Part shown: in pieces, positions 11,401 through 20,668 of the stretch
Position numbering within the stretch: position 1 is the stretch's first letter
Layout of the letters: each line of letters starts with the position of its first letter
Source of the DNA: an uncultured Flavobacteriales bacterium
Lineage (GTDB): Bacteria > Bacteroidota > Bacteroidia > Flavobacteriales_D > Parvicellaceae
Length of the DNA: 64,000 nt
Direction of reading: 5' to 3'
Assembly: GCA_943787535.1 (NCBI GenBank)
Contig: CALSMU010000013.1
Coordinates: 179,370 to 243,369 of the forward strand
Notes under the pieces: generated by a model
What the model saw: the letters and a program-made list of their open reading frames with translations, nothing else
Database searches by the model: none
Told to the model about the DNA's origin: nothing
Made by a program: the position numbers and the translations under genes

Positions 11401-11771
11401 AAGCCTAAATCAGAATTTACCGAAATATTTCCTGGACAAGGCGGCGAGAATGTTGGGTTTTCAGCGTCTACGACTATTATCATAAATGAACAAGTAGATG
11501 ATCCGCCTGCACTGGTAATAGTATATTCTAAAAGAGTTGTGTCTAAAGGGAAAACATCTCCTGAAGTTAGTCCGGTACCATCGGTTTGAGTTATTGTTTC
11601 TCCACCACAATTAGTAGCACAAGTAGGAATGGTGTAAACCACGGTTTCTCCACAGATTCCAATTGCATTATCGACGATAATATCTCCAGGACAATTCAAT
11701 GTCGGCACTTGTCCATAATATGATTGGCTCATTACGAGCAAAGAAAAAATAAAAAAATAGAATGATTTCAT
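8477..11771 (-). pseudogene. HYR-repeat surface protein with T9SS type B (gliding-motility-associated) C-terminal domain, interrupted by an apparent +1 frameshift near 9046-9047
   Basis: Fragment 8997..11771 (MKSFYFFIFSLL signal, about 11 HYR-like repeats) runs out of frame at GDSFPVGITTL|GIHCNRL; fragment 8477..9049 continues the exact repeat pattern EYTVTDLVGNTTTCTF and ends with NNFLSPNGDLSNN...IYNRWGKIVWES...FDGT...GTYFYLIK. Confidence 0.85.
9040..11720 (-). repeat. about 11 tandem HYR-like domain repeats (coding)
   Basis: Recurring [I/V]xCPxDxxVxADxxC...xDNCxxxxxxTQxxxxGTxxxxxxxxxVTxTxxDxSGNxxxCxFxVxVxDxxxPxI. Confidence 0.8.
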
Positions 11772-11947
11772 AATAATTTTGAATAACAATCCCCAAATAT
11801 AATAAAATAGAATGCAAAAAGAGAGGAGTTTCCCCCAAGGTAATTTTTGCTAATAAAAAAAGCTTCTAGTAAAGTTATTACCAAAAGCTTCGATTTGTTG
11901 CTCACTGCAAGGCGAAACCAATATATTCACTTTGTATAAACTATATC

Positions 11948-12403
11948 CTATATGCCTTTTATTGATTTTAATCTTTTCACATAATTAGGGTCCGTAGCGA
12001 AACCTACTTTTTTTAAAAAAACGTAATAATCTCCACCAGAATAATGTCTGTCTTGCCATCTTTTATAGTAGGCAACACAATCTTTCCAATTATCGAACTG
12101 AATGTATTTTTTCTTATACCAAAAACCAAAGATATTGTTTCTGCTAAGTGAGCACTTTGTACATTTAAACCACCCTGTTTCCAAAATGGCTTGCCTTAAA
12201 ACAATATCAGCATGTTGCACACCCGCATTTTCTAAAGCAATTTTTAGATTCTTCACAGATAATGTAAATGGGGGATATTCAGCAGAAGGGTCCGTGTGCT
12301 TGTTCGAACTTGAAAATATGCACATTGGGTTAAGGTGCATAAAAACAATAAGAAGTAAAATTTTACATGAAAACGTACTTATAATGTTAGTTAATTTTTT
12401 CAT
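11948..12403 (-). CDS. glucosaminidase domain-containing protein
   Basis: ADIVLRQAILETGWFKC...SRNNIFGFWYKKKYIQFDNWKDCVAYYKRWQDRHY. Confidence 0.8.
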   Translation of the reverse strand: MKKLTNIISTFSCKILLLIVFMHLNPMCIFSSSNKHTDPSAEYPPFTLSVKNLKIALENAGVQHADIVLRQAILETGWFKCTKCSLSRNNIFGFWYKKKYIQFDNWKDCVAYYKRWQDRHYSGGDYYVFLKKVGFATDPNYVKRLKSIKGI

Positions 12404-12562
12404 AATTCTCTAGTTTAAAGATTTTTAGAAAAGCCGTGCAAAGGTAAAGCTAAATATTACCTCGCTTAAGATAATTAAGACAAACTGCTGATAACTGCAG
12501 ACGAAAAGCGAGTAATCTGCTTTCATTCAACTGTTTTTATTGATGAAACATTACTCTTTTTT

Positions 12563-12593
12563 ATTGTAAATGTCGCTGAAATTAGTAGATTTG
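12563..12593 (+). promoter_or_regulatory. Bacteroidota-type promoter (-33 ATTG, -7 TAGATTTG)
   Basis: ATTG at 12563-12566, 19-nt spacer, TAGATTTG (TAnnTTTG) at 12586-12593, upstream of 12637 ORF. Confidence 0.55.
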
Positions 12594-12636
12594 ATTCAGT
12601 TCTGTTTAGATTTGATAGCTACTACAATTTGGTAAA

Positions 12637-13584
12637 ATGGACAAAAAAAGATCGTACAATGATTTTCCACAATGGAAAGATTTTCAAATGTATTATCCGG
12701 AAGAGTTCAGGATAATCGACGGAGAAGAACCCTCTGAAGAGTATTGGGAATGGAGAGATTATTCTGTTCACCTAGATCGCTATATTCCCAAAGAAAATAA
12801 TAAGCCATTAAAAATTATACTTGTCCATGGTGGTGGAGGCAATGGAAGGCTTTTAGCGCCAATGGGATCTTATTTAAGAGCAGAAGGGTACGAATGTGTA
12901 GCTGCTGATATGCCTGGTTTTGGATTGACAGAAATTAGAAAGCCAAATAGTTATTCAACTTGGGTAGAGCTCTTAAATGACATGCTGGATAGGGAGAAGG
13001 GAATGTGTGGACGAAAAGTTTTGCTTTGTGGTATTAGCCTTGGGGGTATGTTGTCTTATCATGTTGCCTGCTTGAATGACAATGTTGCGGGTCTAATGGT
13101 TTCTAGTTTAGCCGATACTTCTCAAAAAGAAGTGCAAGTGCAACTGGCTAAAAACGATATAATGGGTAAATTGGGAGCGAAAGGTTTGTCTTTATTTAAG
13201 GGGATTACCGATAACATGAAGGTGCCAATAAAGATGACCACAAAAATGTGGGCCATGGCGAATGATCCATCATTTGTGAAAAAATTAAAGAAAGACAAAG
13301 TAGGTTCAGGAAGCTGGGTTTATTTAAAGTTTTTAAGGACACTATTTGAAGCAAAAGCAGCTATTGAGCCTGAAGATTTTACAAAGTGCCCTTTGTTGTT
13401 TTTTCAGCCGAAAGAAGATTACATAATTCCATGGATTATCTCCGAGTCATTCTATAACAGGTTAGCCTGCAAGAAAGAGGTTGTTTTTCTAGATAATTGT
13501 GGTCATATTCCGATGGAGGAACCCGGGATATTTCAGTTAAAAGAGCATGCTTTAAAATTTATTTCCGATTTAGAAAATACCTAG
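12637..13584 (+). CDS. alpha/beta hydrolase
   Basis: ILVHGGGGNGR, CGISLGGMLSYH (GxSxG), C-terminal DNCGHIPMEEP. Confidence 0.88.
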   Translation: MDKKRSYNDFPQWKDFQMYYPEEFRIIDGEEPSEEYWEWRDYSVHLDRYIPKENNKPLKIILVHGGGGNGRLLAPMGSYLRAEGYECVAADMPGFGLTEIRKPNSYSTWVELLNDMLDREKGMCGRKVLLCGISLGGMLSYHVACLNDNVAGLMVSSLADTSQKEVQVQLAKNDIMGKLGAKGLSLFKGITDNMKVPIKMTTKMWAMANDPSFVKKLKKDKVGSGSWVYLKFLRTLFEAKAAIEPEDFTKCPLLFFQPKEDYIIPWIISESFYNRLACKKEVVFLDNCGHIPMEEPGIFQLKEHALKFISDLENT

Positions 13585-13585
13585 A

Positions 13586-14185
13586 CTAACTATTTTTGTT
13601 AATCTCATCTTGCAGTTTTCTCATTAGTTCCTGCTGTTTAATTCTAGCTTTCTTTTTTGTTTCCTCAAGTTCAAATTCAATTTCTTTAAGTTTTTCTATA
13701 GCACCTTTTGTTACCCTGGTGCTATTTTTGAATTTAATTAGAAAGAATAATAAGAATGAAATTAAGCTAAAAATAATAATCCAAACTAAGGACTTGTACG
13801 AGCTTTTCGAGGTAAGCGATCCAAAAAGGGTAATGTTATCTTTTTCAACATTTACAGTTGCTAGCTCTTTCTTTAATGCCGTAATTGACGTTAATGCATT
13901 CTTTGATACTTTTATTTCTTCTGAGTAGGCTTTCTCAAAATTAGAGCTTTCATATTTAGCTGATTCTAAAGAGTCTTTTACGTTGGAGTAAAACTTTTCA
14001 ATCCATTCAATTTTAACTACTTTATTGTTGACATAAGTTCTGGATCGCTCCATGATAAATTTATGTTGACTATAAAGAGTAGATTTCTTACTGTTTAATG
14101 GGTTATCAAGGGTAAATTCAGGGGTTTGTCCTAGAAAAGATAATGAACAGCAAAGTAATAAGCTAATTGATAAAACTTTAAACAT
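13586..14185 (-). CDS. hypothetical protein with coiled coil and one TM segment
   Basis: N-terminal signal, LVWIIIFSLISFLLFFLIKF TM segment, C-terminal Lys/Glu-rich coiled coil. Confidence 0.6.
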   Translation of the reverse strand: MFKVLSISLLLCCSLSFLGQTPEFTLDNPLNSKKSTLYSQHKFIMERSRTYVNNKVVKIEWIEKFYSNVKDSLESAKYESSNFEKAYSEEIKVSKNALTSITALKKELATVNVEKDNITLFGSLTSKSSYKSLVWIIIFSLISFLLFFLIKFKNSTRVTKGAIEKLKEIEFELEETKKKARIKQQELMRKLQDEINKNS

Positions 14186-14237
14186 GATGAAATATTTACA
14201 AATAATATTCCCTTACTACGTTATTTATCACTAAAAG

Positions 14238-15569
14238 TTATAGCATTTCATTAGCCAGATTTGCTAACTCGGACCTTTCACCTTTTTCTAATCGAATGTG
14301 AGCAAATAAATTACTTCCTTTTAGCCTATCAATTAAATAGGACATCCCATTACTTTGTTCATCTAGATAAGGGGTGTCAATTTGAAAAACATCTCCGGTA
14401 AATACAATTTTAGTGTTTTCTCCTGCTCGCGTGATAATTGTTTTTACTTCATGGGGAGTAAGATTTTGCGCTTCATCAACAATGAAAAGCATGTTAGAAA
14501 AACTTCTGCCTCGAATAAAAGCTAAAGCTGTAATTGATAGCTTTCCTACTTCTTCCATTTCTTCAATCTTTTTGTGTTTCTTTTCATTTGGACCAAATTG
14601 GTTTTTAATGAATTTTAAATTGTCAAAAAGAGGTTGCATGTAAGGGTTTATTTTGTCCTCTGCATTTCCAGGTAAATATCCGATATCATTATTGCTTAAT
14701 GGGACAATAGGTCTGGCTAACACAATTTGATTGTACGAATTGTGTTGCTCAATTGCACTGGCTAGTGCAAGTAAAGTCTTACCTGTTCCTGCTACACCTT
14801 GCAATGTTACAAGCTTTATGTTTGGATCCATTAAAGCTCTAATGGCCAATGTTTGCTCTGCATTCTTTGGTTTTATACCGTATATATATTCTTTCTCAAC
14901 TCTTTCTAGAACTTGCGAGCCTCCATCAAAGAAAGAAAGAATTGAAGTTTTTCCATTTTTCAATATGTAAAAACCATTATTAATAGGAGGGGTAGGCATG
15001 AAGCTGGTATCTTCCAAGCTACCTTCTTTGTAGAGTTTATTAATTACTTCTGTATCTACATTTTCTAAAATAACTTTACCAGTATATCCAGCACTTTCTT
15101 TATCAACCTTGTCAGTTGTATAGTCTTCAGCATGCATGCCTAAAGCTTTTGCTTTTAATCGAAGATTAATATCCTTAGATACAATAATTATTGATCTGTC
15201 TGGTTCTTGTATTTTTAGAGTCAGAGCGGCATTCAATATTTTATTGTCATTTGTTTTACCAAACACTTTTACAGCATCAACTTCTAGTTCAGCATTAACC
15301 ATTACGAGTTTAAATCGTCCAGATTTGCCTCCATTAATTGGATTCCAGTCCTGAATAGTTTTGTCCTTACTTATACTATCAAGGAGTCTTATGAACTCCC
15401 TAGCAGCAAAATTTTTGGAATCATTCCCCCTTTTAAAGGTGTCAATTTCTTCCATAACCGTAATCGGAATAGCAACATCATGCTCATCAAAACAGTTTAT
15501 AGCATTATGATCATGCAGAATTACAGACGTGTCAAGGACAAATATTTTAGATTGCATTTTTTTGGTCAT
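14238..15569 (-). CDS. PhoH family protein (PIN domain plus PhoH-like ATPase)
   Basis: KIFVLDTSVILHD PIN start; LQGVAGTGKTLLALA Walker A; NMLFIVDEAQNLTPHEVKTIITRAGENTKIVFTGD. Confidence 0.93.
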   Translation of the reverse strand: MTKKMQSKIFVLDTSVILHDHNAINCFDEHDVAIPITVMEEIDTFKRGNDSKNFAAREFIRLLDSISKDKTIQDWNPINGGKSGRFKLVMVNAELEVDAVKVFGKTNDNKILNAALTLKIQEPDRSIIIVSKDINLRLKAKALGMHAEDYTTDKVDKESAGYTGKVILENVDTEVINKLYKEGSLEDTSFMPTPPINNGFYILKNGKTSILSFFDGGSQVLERVEKEYIYGIKPKNAEQTLAIRALMDPNIKLVTLQGVAGTGKTLLALASAIEQHNSYNQIVLARPIVPLSNNDIGYLPGNAEDKINPYMQPLFDNLKFIKNQFGPNEKKHKKIEEMEEVGKLSITALAFIRGRSFSNMLFIVDEAQNLTPHEVKTIITRAGENTKIVFTGDVFQIDTPYLDEQSNGMSYLIDRLKGSNLFAHIRLEKGERSELANLANEML

Positions 15570-15674
15570 AGGACGTAATATTTTCGTGGATAAAAGAACG
15601 AAAAATGGAGGCGGTTTTCACAAAATCATTTTTAACTTATTAACAATTCTAATGTTGCTTATTGGTAATTGAAA

Positions 15675-15971
15675 TTATTCCGTTCTGCTCTTGTTTATTT
15701 TTTGTTTTATCGCGATTACTATGTAGGCAAAAAAGGCAAATGGAATAAGTAATCCAGTCCAGAAATTCAGGTAGTTCATATCCCACCAACTTTCTTTTAT
15801 TTCGCATTTTCCATTTACAAAATTATCAACATGACAAGTAGTGCCATCTTTAACAAATACGGAGTCTCCAATAATTAGATAAGGTTCTTTGTTAGGGCTA
15901 TCTTCAGGAGCACTATTTCCTATTGAATATATAGTAAACAAGAATAATAACAAAATGAAGCGCATATTCAA
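15675..15971 (-). CDS. hypothetical membrane protein
   Basis: Short ORF with signal peptide and C-terminal TM segment; fits the intergenic slot. Confidence 0.5.
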   Translation of the reverse strand: MNMRFILLLFLFTIYSIGNSAPEDSPNKEPYLIIGDSVFVKDGTTCHVDNFVNGKCEIKESWWDMNYLNFWTGLLIPFAFFAYIVIAIKQKINKSRTE

Positions 15972-15981
15972 AGATTAGAAA

Positions 15982-16446
15982 TTATGCAATAATAGGAATT
16001 GCAGTTGTATCTTTTAATGAACTCATGACAAAAGAACTTTGAACATTAGCAATGTTATTGATTGATGACAATTTGTTTTTGATGAAGGATTGATATTCTT
16101 CCATGTCTGAAACAACTACTTTTAATTGGTAATCATAACTTCCAGTAACATGAAAACATTCAATAATTTCTGGATACTCGATGACAGATTTTTCAAATTC
16201 AATTTGCATATCTCTTGAATGCAATATCAATGAAACAAATGATATTACCATCAAATTTTTATTGATTAATTTTCTATCTAAAATCGCAATATATTGTTTA
16301 ATATATCCTTCCTTTTCCAGTCGTTTTATTCTTTCATAGGTAGGAGTAATGGATAACCCAACTTTTTGAGCTAGTTCTTTTGTATTAAGTTTTGTGTTGC
16401 TCTGCAACAAATTTAGAAGGGATACGTCAATTTTGTCAATTACCAT
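15982..16446 (-). CDS. Lrp/AsnC family transcriptional regulator
   Basis: IDVSLLNLLQSNTKLNTKELAQKVGLSITPTYERIKRLEKEGYIKQY HTH plus RAM domain. Confidence 0.93.
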   Translation of the reverse strand: MVIDKIDVSLLNLLQSNTKLNTKELAQKVGLSITPTYERIKRLEKEGYIKQYIAILDRKLINKNLMVISFVSLILHSRDMQIEFEKSVIEYPEIIECFHVTGSYDYQLKVVVSDMEEYQSFIKNKLSSINNIANVQSSFVMSSLKDTTAIPIIA

Positions 16447-16574
16447 AATAGTTTATGTTTCTGTTCTATTTTCAAAATATAGTGTCAATACAATTAAATA
16501 GTCTATAAATATACACTTTTAAAGTATAATTTTCTAATTTAATCTTTTAAATTAAATAAATAATCTTTAATATG

Positions 16575-16582
16575 TAATTTTG
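16575..16582 (+). promoter_or_regulatory. -7 promoter element TAATTTTG in the Lrp/PLP-enzyme divergent intergenic region
   Basis: TAnnTTTG match 27 nt before the 16610 start; no good -33 seen. Confidence 0.45.
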
Positions 16583-16609
16583 CTACTTGGAAAAACTAAA
16601 AATTAAGTT

Positions 16610-17860
16610 ATGGATTACAAAAATATGAGCCCAGAAAGTTTAATGATGAGTCACGGTTATAAACCAGAATTATCCGAAGGGGCAATTAAGTGTCCTATTT
16701 TTCAAACTTCAACATTCGTATTCAAAAATGCAGAAGAAGGTAAAGCTTTCTTCGAAGTTGCATATGGAATAAGAGAAAAAGAAAAAGAAGAGGAATTGGG
16801 GCTAATCTATAGTCGTTTAAATAACCCAGATTTAGAGATTCTAGAAAACCGATTGTGCTTATGGGATAAAGCAGAAGATTGTGCAGTGTTTGAAAGTGGA
16901 ATGTCTGCAATTTCAACGGCAATGATGGAATTTTTAAAACCAGGAGATTTAATTTTATGCGGAAGACCTTTATACGGTGGAACCGATCACTTTGTGAATC
17001 ATTTTCTAGAGAAAATGGGAATTCATTCAATCGGATTTAATTCTGATATGAGTAAGGATGAAATTATTAAACTGGTAAAGGAATCTGGTCATAAATTAGC
17101 AATGATTCACATTGAAACTCCCGCAAATCCGACCAATGCACTTTTCGATATTGAAATGTGTAGTGATATTGCCAAAGAGCTTTCTTCAAAAGAAGAGAAA
17201 GTAATTGTTTCTGTTGATAATACATATATGGGGCCATTATGGCAACATCCCCTGGAGCATGGTGCCGACATCGTGTTGTATTCAGCAACAAAATACATTG
17301 GTGGTCATAGCGATGTAATAGCTGGGGCTTGTCTTGGTTCGAAAGAGTTGATCGGGAGAATAAAAGGTTTGCGCACCTTTTTAGGGAATATGGCGGGACC
17401 ATGGACAGGTTGGCTATTAATGAGGAGTTTAGAAACGTTAAAAGTTCGAATGGATCAACAAGCTGAAAATGCAAAATATGTTGCGGAATTCCTAAAGCAA
17501 CATCCTAAGGTAGAGAAGGTGTATTATTTAGGTTTTATTGAAGACGACAATGACCCAATTAAAACGACTTTGTATAAAAAACAATACAAAGCAGCAGGGG
17601 CTATGATCGCTTTTGACGTGAAAGGTGGAGAAAAAGAAGCTTTTAAATTTTTAAATAGTTTAAAATTAATAAAGCTGGCTGTTAGTTTGGGGAGTACAGA
17701 AAGTTTAGCAGAACACCCTGCAACAATGACGCATGTTGATATAGAGGCTGATGTAAGGAAAAGGTTGTCAATAACGGATAAACTGGTACGTTTATCAGTT
17801 GGGGTTGAAAATTCCAAGGATATTATTTGGGATGTAGAACAAGCTTTGGAAGCTATCTAA
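16610..17860 (+). CDS. cystathionine gamma-synthase / methionine gamma-lyase family PLP-dependent enzyme
   Basis: FESGMSAISTAMM, HIETPANPTN, YSATKYIGGHSDVIAG (PLP-Lys), SLGSTESLAEHPATMTH. Confidence 0.92.
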   Translation: MDYKNMSPESLMMSHGYKPELSEGAIKCPIFQTSTFVFKNAEEGKAFFEVAYGIREKEKEEELGLIYSRLNNPDLEILENRLCLWDKAEDCAVFESGMSAISTAMMEFLKPGDLILCGRPLYGGTDHFVNHFLEKMGIHSIGFNSDMSKDEIIKLVKESGHKLAMIHIETPANPTNALFDIEMCSDIAKELSSKEEKVIVSVDNTYMGPLWQHPLEHGADIVLYSATKYIGGHSDVIAGACLGSKELIGRIKGLRTFLGNMAGPWTGWLLMRSLETLKVRMDQQAENAKYVAEFLKQHPKVEKVYYLGFIEDDNDPIKTTLYKKQYKAAGAMIAFDVKGGEKEAFKFLNSLKLIKLAVSLGSTESLAEHPATMTHVDIEADVRKRLSITDKLVRLSVGVENSKDIIWDVEQALEAI

Positions 17861-17991
17861 GCAGTGTCATTTGTTTTCTGATTTATTTTAGTGGTAATAT
17901 AACCTATTTTGAAAGAATAAGCATTGATCAAATTCGTCCAAAATGACTAAAAAAAGGGTTTGAAAACAACCAATTTTCTATCTTCGCATTC

Positions 17992-19383
17992 GTGAGTCTA
18001 AGATATCAAGATATAATAGAAAAAACATACGACTTTCCACAAGATGAGTTTGAAGTCAAAAACAACGAACTGTTTTTTCATGGTATTGATTTGAAGCAAA
18101 TAATCAAAGAACATGGTTCTCCTTTGAAGATTTGGTATTTGCCTAAAATTTCAGAGAATATAAACCGGGCCAAGGAGTTCTTCAGATTAGCAATGGAGAA
18201 GGTTAATTATAAAGGAAACTATACCTATTGCTATTGCACCAAAAGTTCTCATTTTAAGTTTGTACTTGAAACAGTAATTGATTCAGGAAGTCATTTAGAA
18301 ACTTCTTCCGCATATGACCTAGAGATTATTAAGAATTTGACTAATGCAGGTAAGTATTCAAGAGATAAGTTTATTTTATTTAACGGTTATAAAACGGATC
18401 CCTATATTCAAAATATAGCAGACCTTTTTAATCAAGGGTTTAACAACGGGGTAATGATTATCGATAGCACCTCAGAGCTAAAAAAGGTGGATAAGCTTGT
18501 AGATCGGCCATTTAAAATTGGAATGCGTATAGCAACAGAAGAAGAGCCTAAATTTGGGTTTTACACTTCTCGCTTGGGGATTGGCTACCAAGAAGCAGTT
18601 AAGTATTACACGGAACACCTTCAAGGAAATAAAAAGCATGAGCTTAAACTATTGCATTTTTTTGTGAATTCAGGGTTTACCGATACCACCTATTTCTGGA
18701 ATGAATTGACTAAAGTAGTTAACCTTTACTGTGAGTTGAAAAAAGTTTGTACTGAGTTAGATACTCTTGATTTAGGAGGGGGGTTGCCAATTAAAAACTC
18801 CTTATCGTTTGACTTCAATTATCAAAAAATGATTGATGATACAATTTTATATATAAAGTCTATATGTGAGGAAAAAGGAGTAGTCGAGCCTAATATAATT
18901 ACGGAATTTGGGTCCTTTACAGTGGGCGAAAGTGCAATTAACACGTATCAGGTAATTGATCAAAAAAAGCAGAATGATCGTGAAAAATGGGATATTATTG
19001 ATAGTTCGTTTATGACGACATTACCGGATACATGGGCTATCAATAAAAAGTTCATTATGCTTCCTATTAACCATTGGAAAGAACCTTTTGAACGTGTTTT
19101 TCTAGGTGGAATATCTTGCGATAGCGAAGATTTTTATAATTCAGAACAACACGTAAGTGCTATTTACTTGCCGCAATACAATAAGAATACGCCTTTGTAT
19201 ATTGGGTTTTTCAATACAGGAGCCTACCAAGAAGCTTTAAGTGGATATGGGGGAATCAAACATTGTTTAACCCCATCTCCAAAAACCTTAGTGCTGAGCG
19301 AAGTTAAAGGTGGTAAATTAAAAGTGCAAGTTTTTTGTGATCCGCAAAGTTCTGATAGTATGCTCTCTGTGCTAGGTTATTAA
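17992..19383 (+). CDS. arginine decarboxylase-like alanine-racemase-fold decarboxylase (GTG start)
   Basis: YCYCTKSSHFKFVLETVIDSGSHLETSSAYDLEI, LDLGGGLPI, ITEFGSFTVGESA. Confidence 0.8.
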   Translation: MSLRYQDIIEKTYDFPQDEFEVKNNELFFHGIDLKQIIKEHGSPLKIWYLPKISENINRAKEFFRLAMEKVNYKGNYTYCYCTKSSHFKFVLETVIDSGSHLETSSAYDLEIIKNLTNAGKYSRDKFILFNGYKTDPYIQNIADLFNQGFNNGVMIIDSTSELKKVDKLVDRPFKIGMRIATEEEPKFGFYTSRLGIGYQEAVKYYTEHLQGNKKHELKLLHFFVNSGFTDTTYFWNELTKVVNLYCELKKVCTELDTLDLGGGLPIKNSLSFDFNYQKMIDDTILYIKSICEEKGVVEPNIITEFGSFTVGESAINTYQVIDQKKQNDREKWDIIDSSFMTTLPDTWAINKKFIMLPINHWKEPFERVFLGGISCDSEDFYNSEQHVSAIYLPQYNKNTPLYIGFFNTGAYQEALSGYGGIKHCLTPSPKTLVLSEVKGGKLKVQVFCDPQSSDSMLSVLGY

Positions 19384-19491
19384 TTCGATAAAATTGGAAT
19401 CTTAACAAATATAGTTATTGCCTGAAACCCTGGTATAGAATATAGTTATCCTAAATACTTTTATTACATTTGAAGTCATTATTATATTCCT

Positions 19492-20631
19492 ATGAACGTA
19501 TACCTCGATAACGCAGCTACAACGCCATTAGATCCTTTAGTACTTGATGCTATGATGCCCTATATGACAGAACATTTTGGGAACCCATCATCTACGCATG
19601 CTTTTGGTAGAAAAACAAAAAATGCCATAGAAATATCTAGAAAAAAAGTAGCTGATTATTTAAATGCTGAACCTTCAGAAATTATTTTCACATCAGGTGG
19701 TACGGAAGCTGATAATATGGCTTTGCGCTGCGGTGTTATGGATTTAGGGGTTAAAAGAATAATAACTTCTTGTGTAGAGCATCATGCTGTTGGCCATACA
19801 GCAGAGCATCTTAGGGACCATTTTAATGTTCAGGTTGAGTATGTTAATTTGAATCAGGATGGTCATGTAAATGTTCAGCATCTTGAAGAGTTATTATCTG
19901 ATGATTCTTTAAAAACAATGGTTTCTCTGATGCATGGAAATAACGAAATAGGAAATCTAATTTCATTGGAAGCAATAAGTAATTTGTGTAAAAAATACAA
20001 AGCTTATTTTCATTCAGATACTGTTCAGACAATGGGACATTATCGTTTTGATATGAAAGTGCTTGATATAGATTTTATTACATGTGCTGCTCATAAGTTT
20101 CATGGACCAAAGGGAGTTGGGTTTTTGTACATAAATAAAAACACGCCAATAGAATACATGATGTCGGGTGGTTCTCAAGAACGCGGACATAGAGGTGGAA
20201 CAGAAAACCTTTATGGAATTGTAGGTCTAGCCAAAGCGATGGAAATTGCGCACGATCACATGGAAGAGCATCAAGTTTCAATACAAGGTCTTAAGACTTA
20301 CATGAAGGAGCAATTGCAAGAAATGATTCCTACCATTATTATTAACGGAGAGGAGAACTCAGAAAGGAGTTTATACACGGTGTTAAGTGTTTGCTTTCCA
20401 TTGTCAGAGAGAAGTAGTATGTTTCTGTTTAATTTAGATATAAATGGTGTCTGTGTTTCTGGGGGAAGCGCTTGCACTGCAGGAAGTAGTGTGGGGTCTC
20501 ATGTACTAGCTGCGTTACCAAATTCTCAAAATTGCCAACCTGTTCGTTTTTCTTTTGGACGTTTTACGACCAAAGAAGAGATTGATTATGCTTTGGAGAA
20601 GGTTAGGGAGATGGTAGCTATTCCAGTTTGA
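19492..20631 (+). CDS. cysteine desulfurase (NifS/IscS family)
   Basis: VYLDNAATTPLDP, FTSGGTEADNMAL, TCAAHKFHGPKGVGFLY, SGGSACTAGSSVGSHVL. Confidence 0.95.
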   Translation: MNVYLDNAATTPLDPLVLDAMMPYMTEHFGNPSSTHAFGRKTKNAIEISRKKVADYLNAEPSEIIFTSGGTEADNMALRCGVMDLGVKRIITSCVEHHAVGHTAEHLRDHFNVQVEYVNLNQDGHVNVQHLEELLSDDSLKTMVSLMHGNNEIGNLISLEAISNLCKKYKAYFHSDTVQTMGHYRFDMKVLDIDFITCAAHKFHGPKGVGFLYINKNTPIEYMMSGGSQERGHRGGTENLYGIVGLAKAMEIAHDHMEEHQVSIQGLKTYMKEQLQEMIPTIIINGEENSERSLYTVLSVCFPLSERSSMFLFNLDINGVCVSGGSACTAGSSVGSHVLAALPNSQNCQPVRFSFGRFTTKEEIDYALEKVREMVAIPV

Positions 20632-20668
20632 GTTAACTAAACTGCGTTTTTTCAGTGTTATTTTAGTG

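Noticed and set aside
11848-11895. aagctt-containing imperfect hairpin between the HYR and glucosaminidase genes
   Set aside because: Stem is weak and interrupted; not convincing as a terminator
16722-17817. Minus-strand ORFs inside the PLP-enzyme gene
   Set aside because: Antisense to a gene with clear catalytic motifs; composition not protein-like
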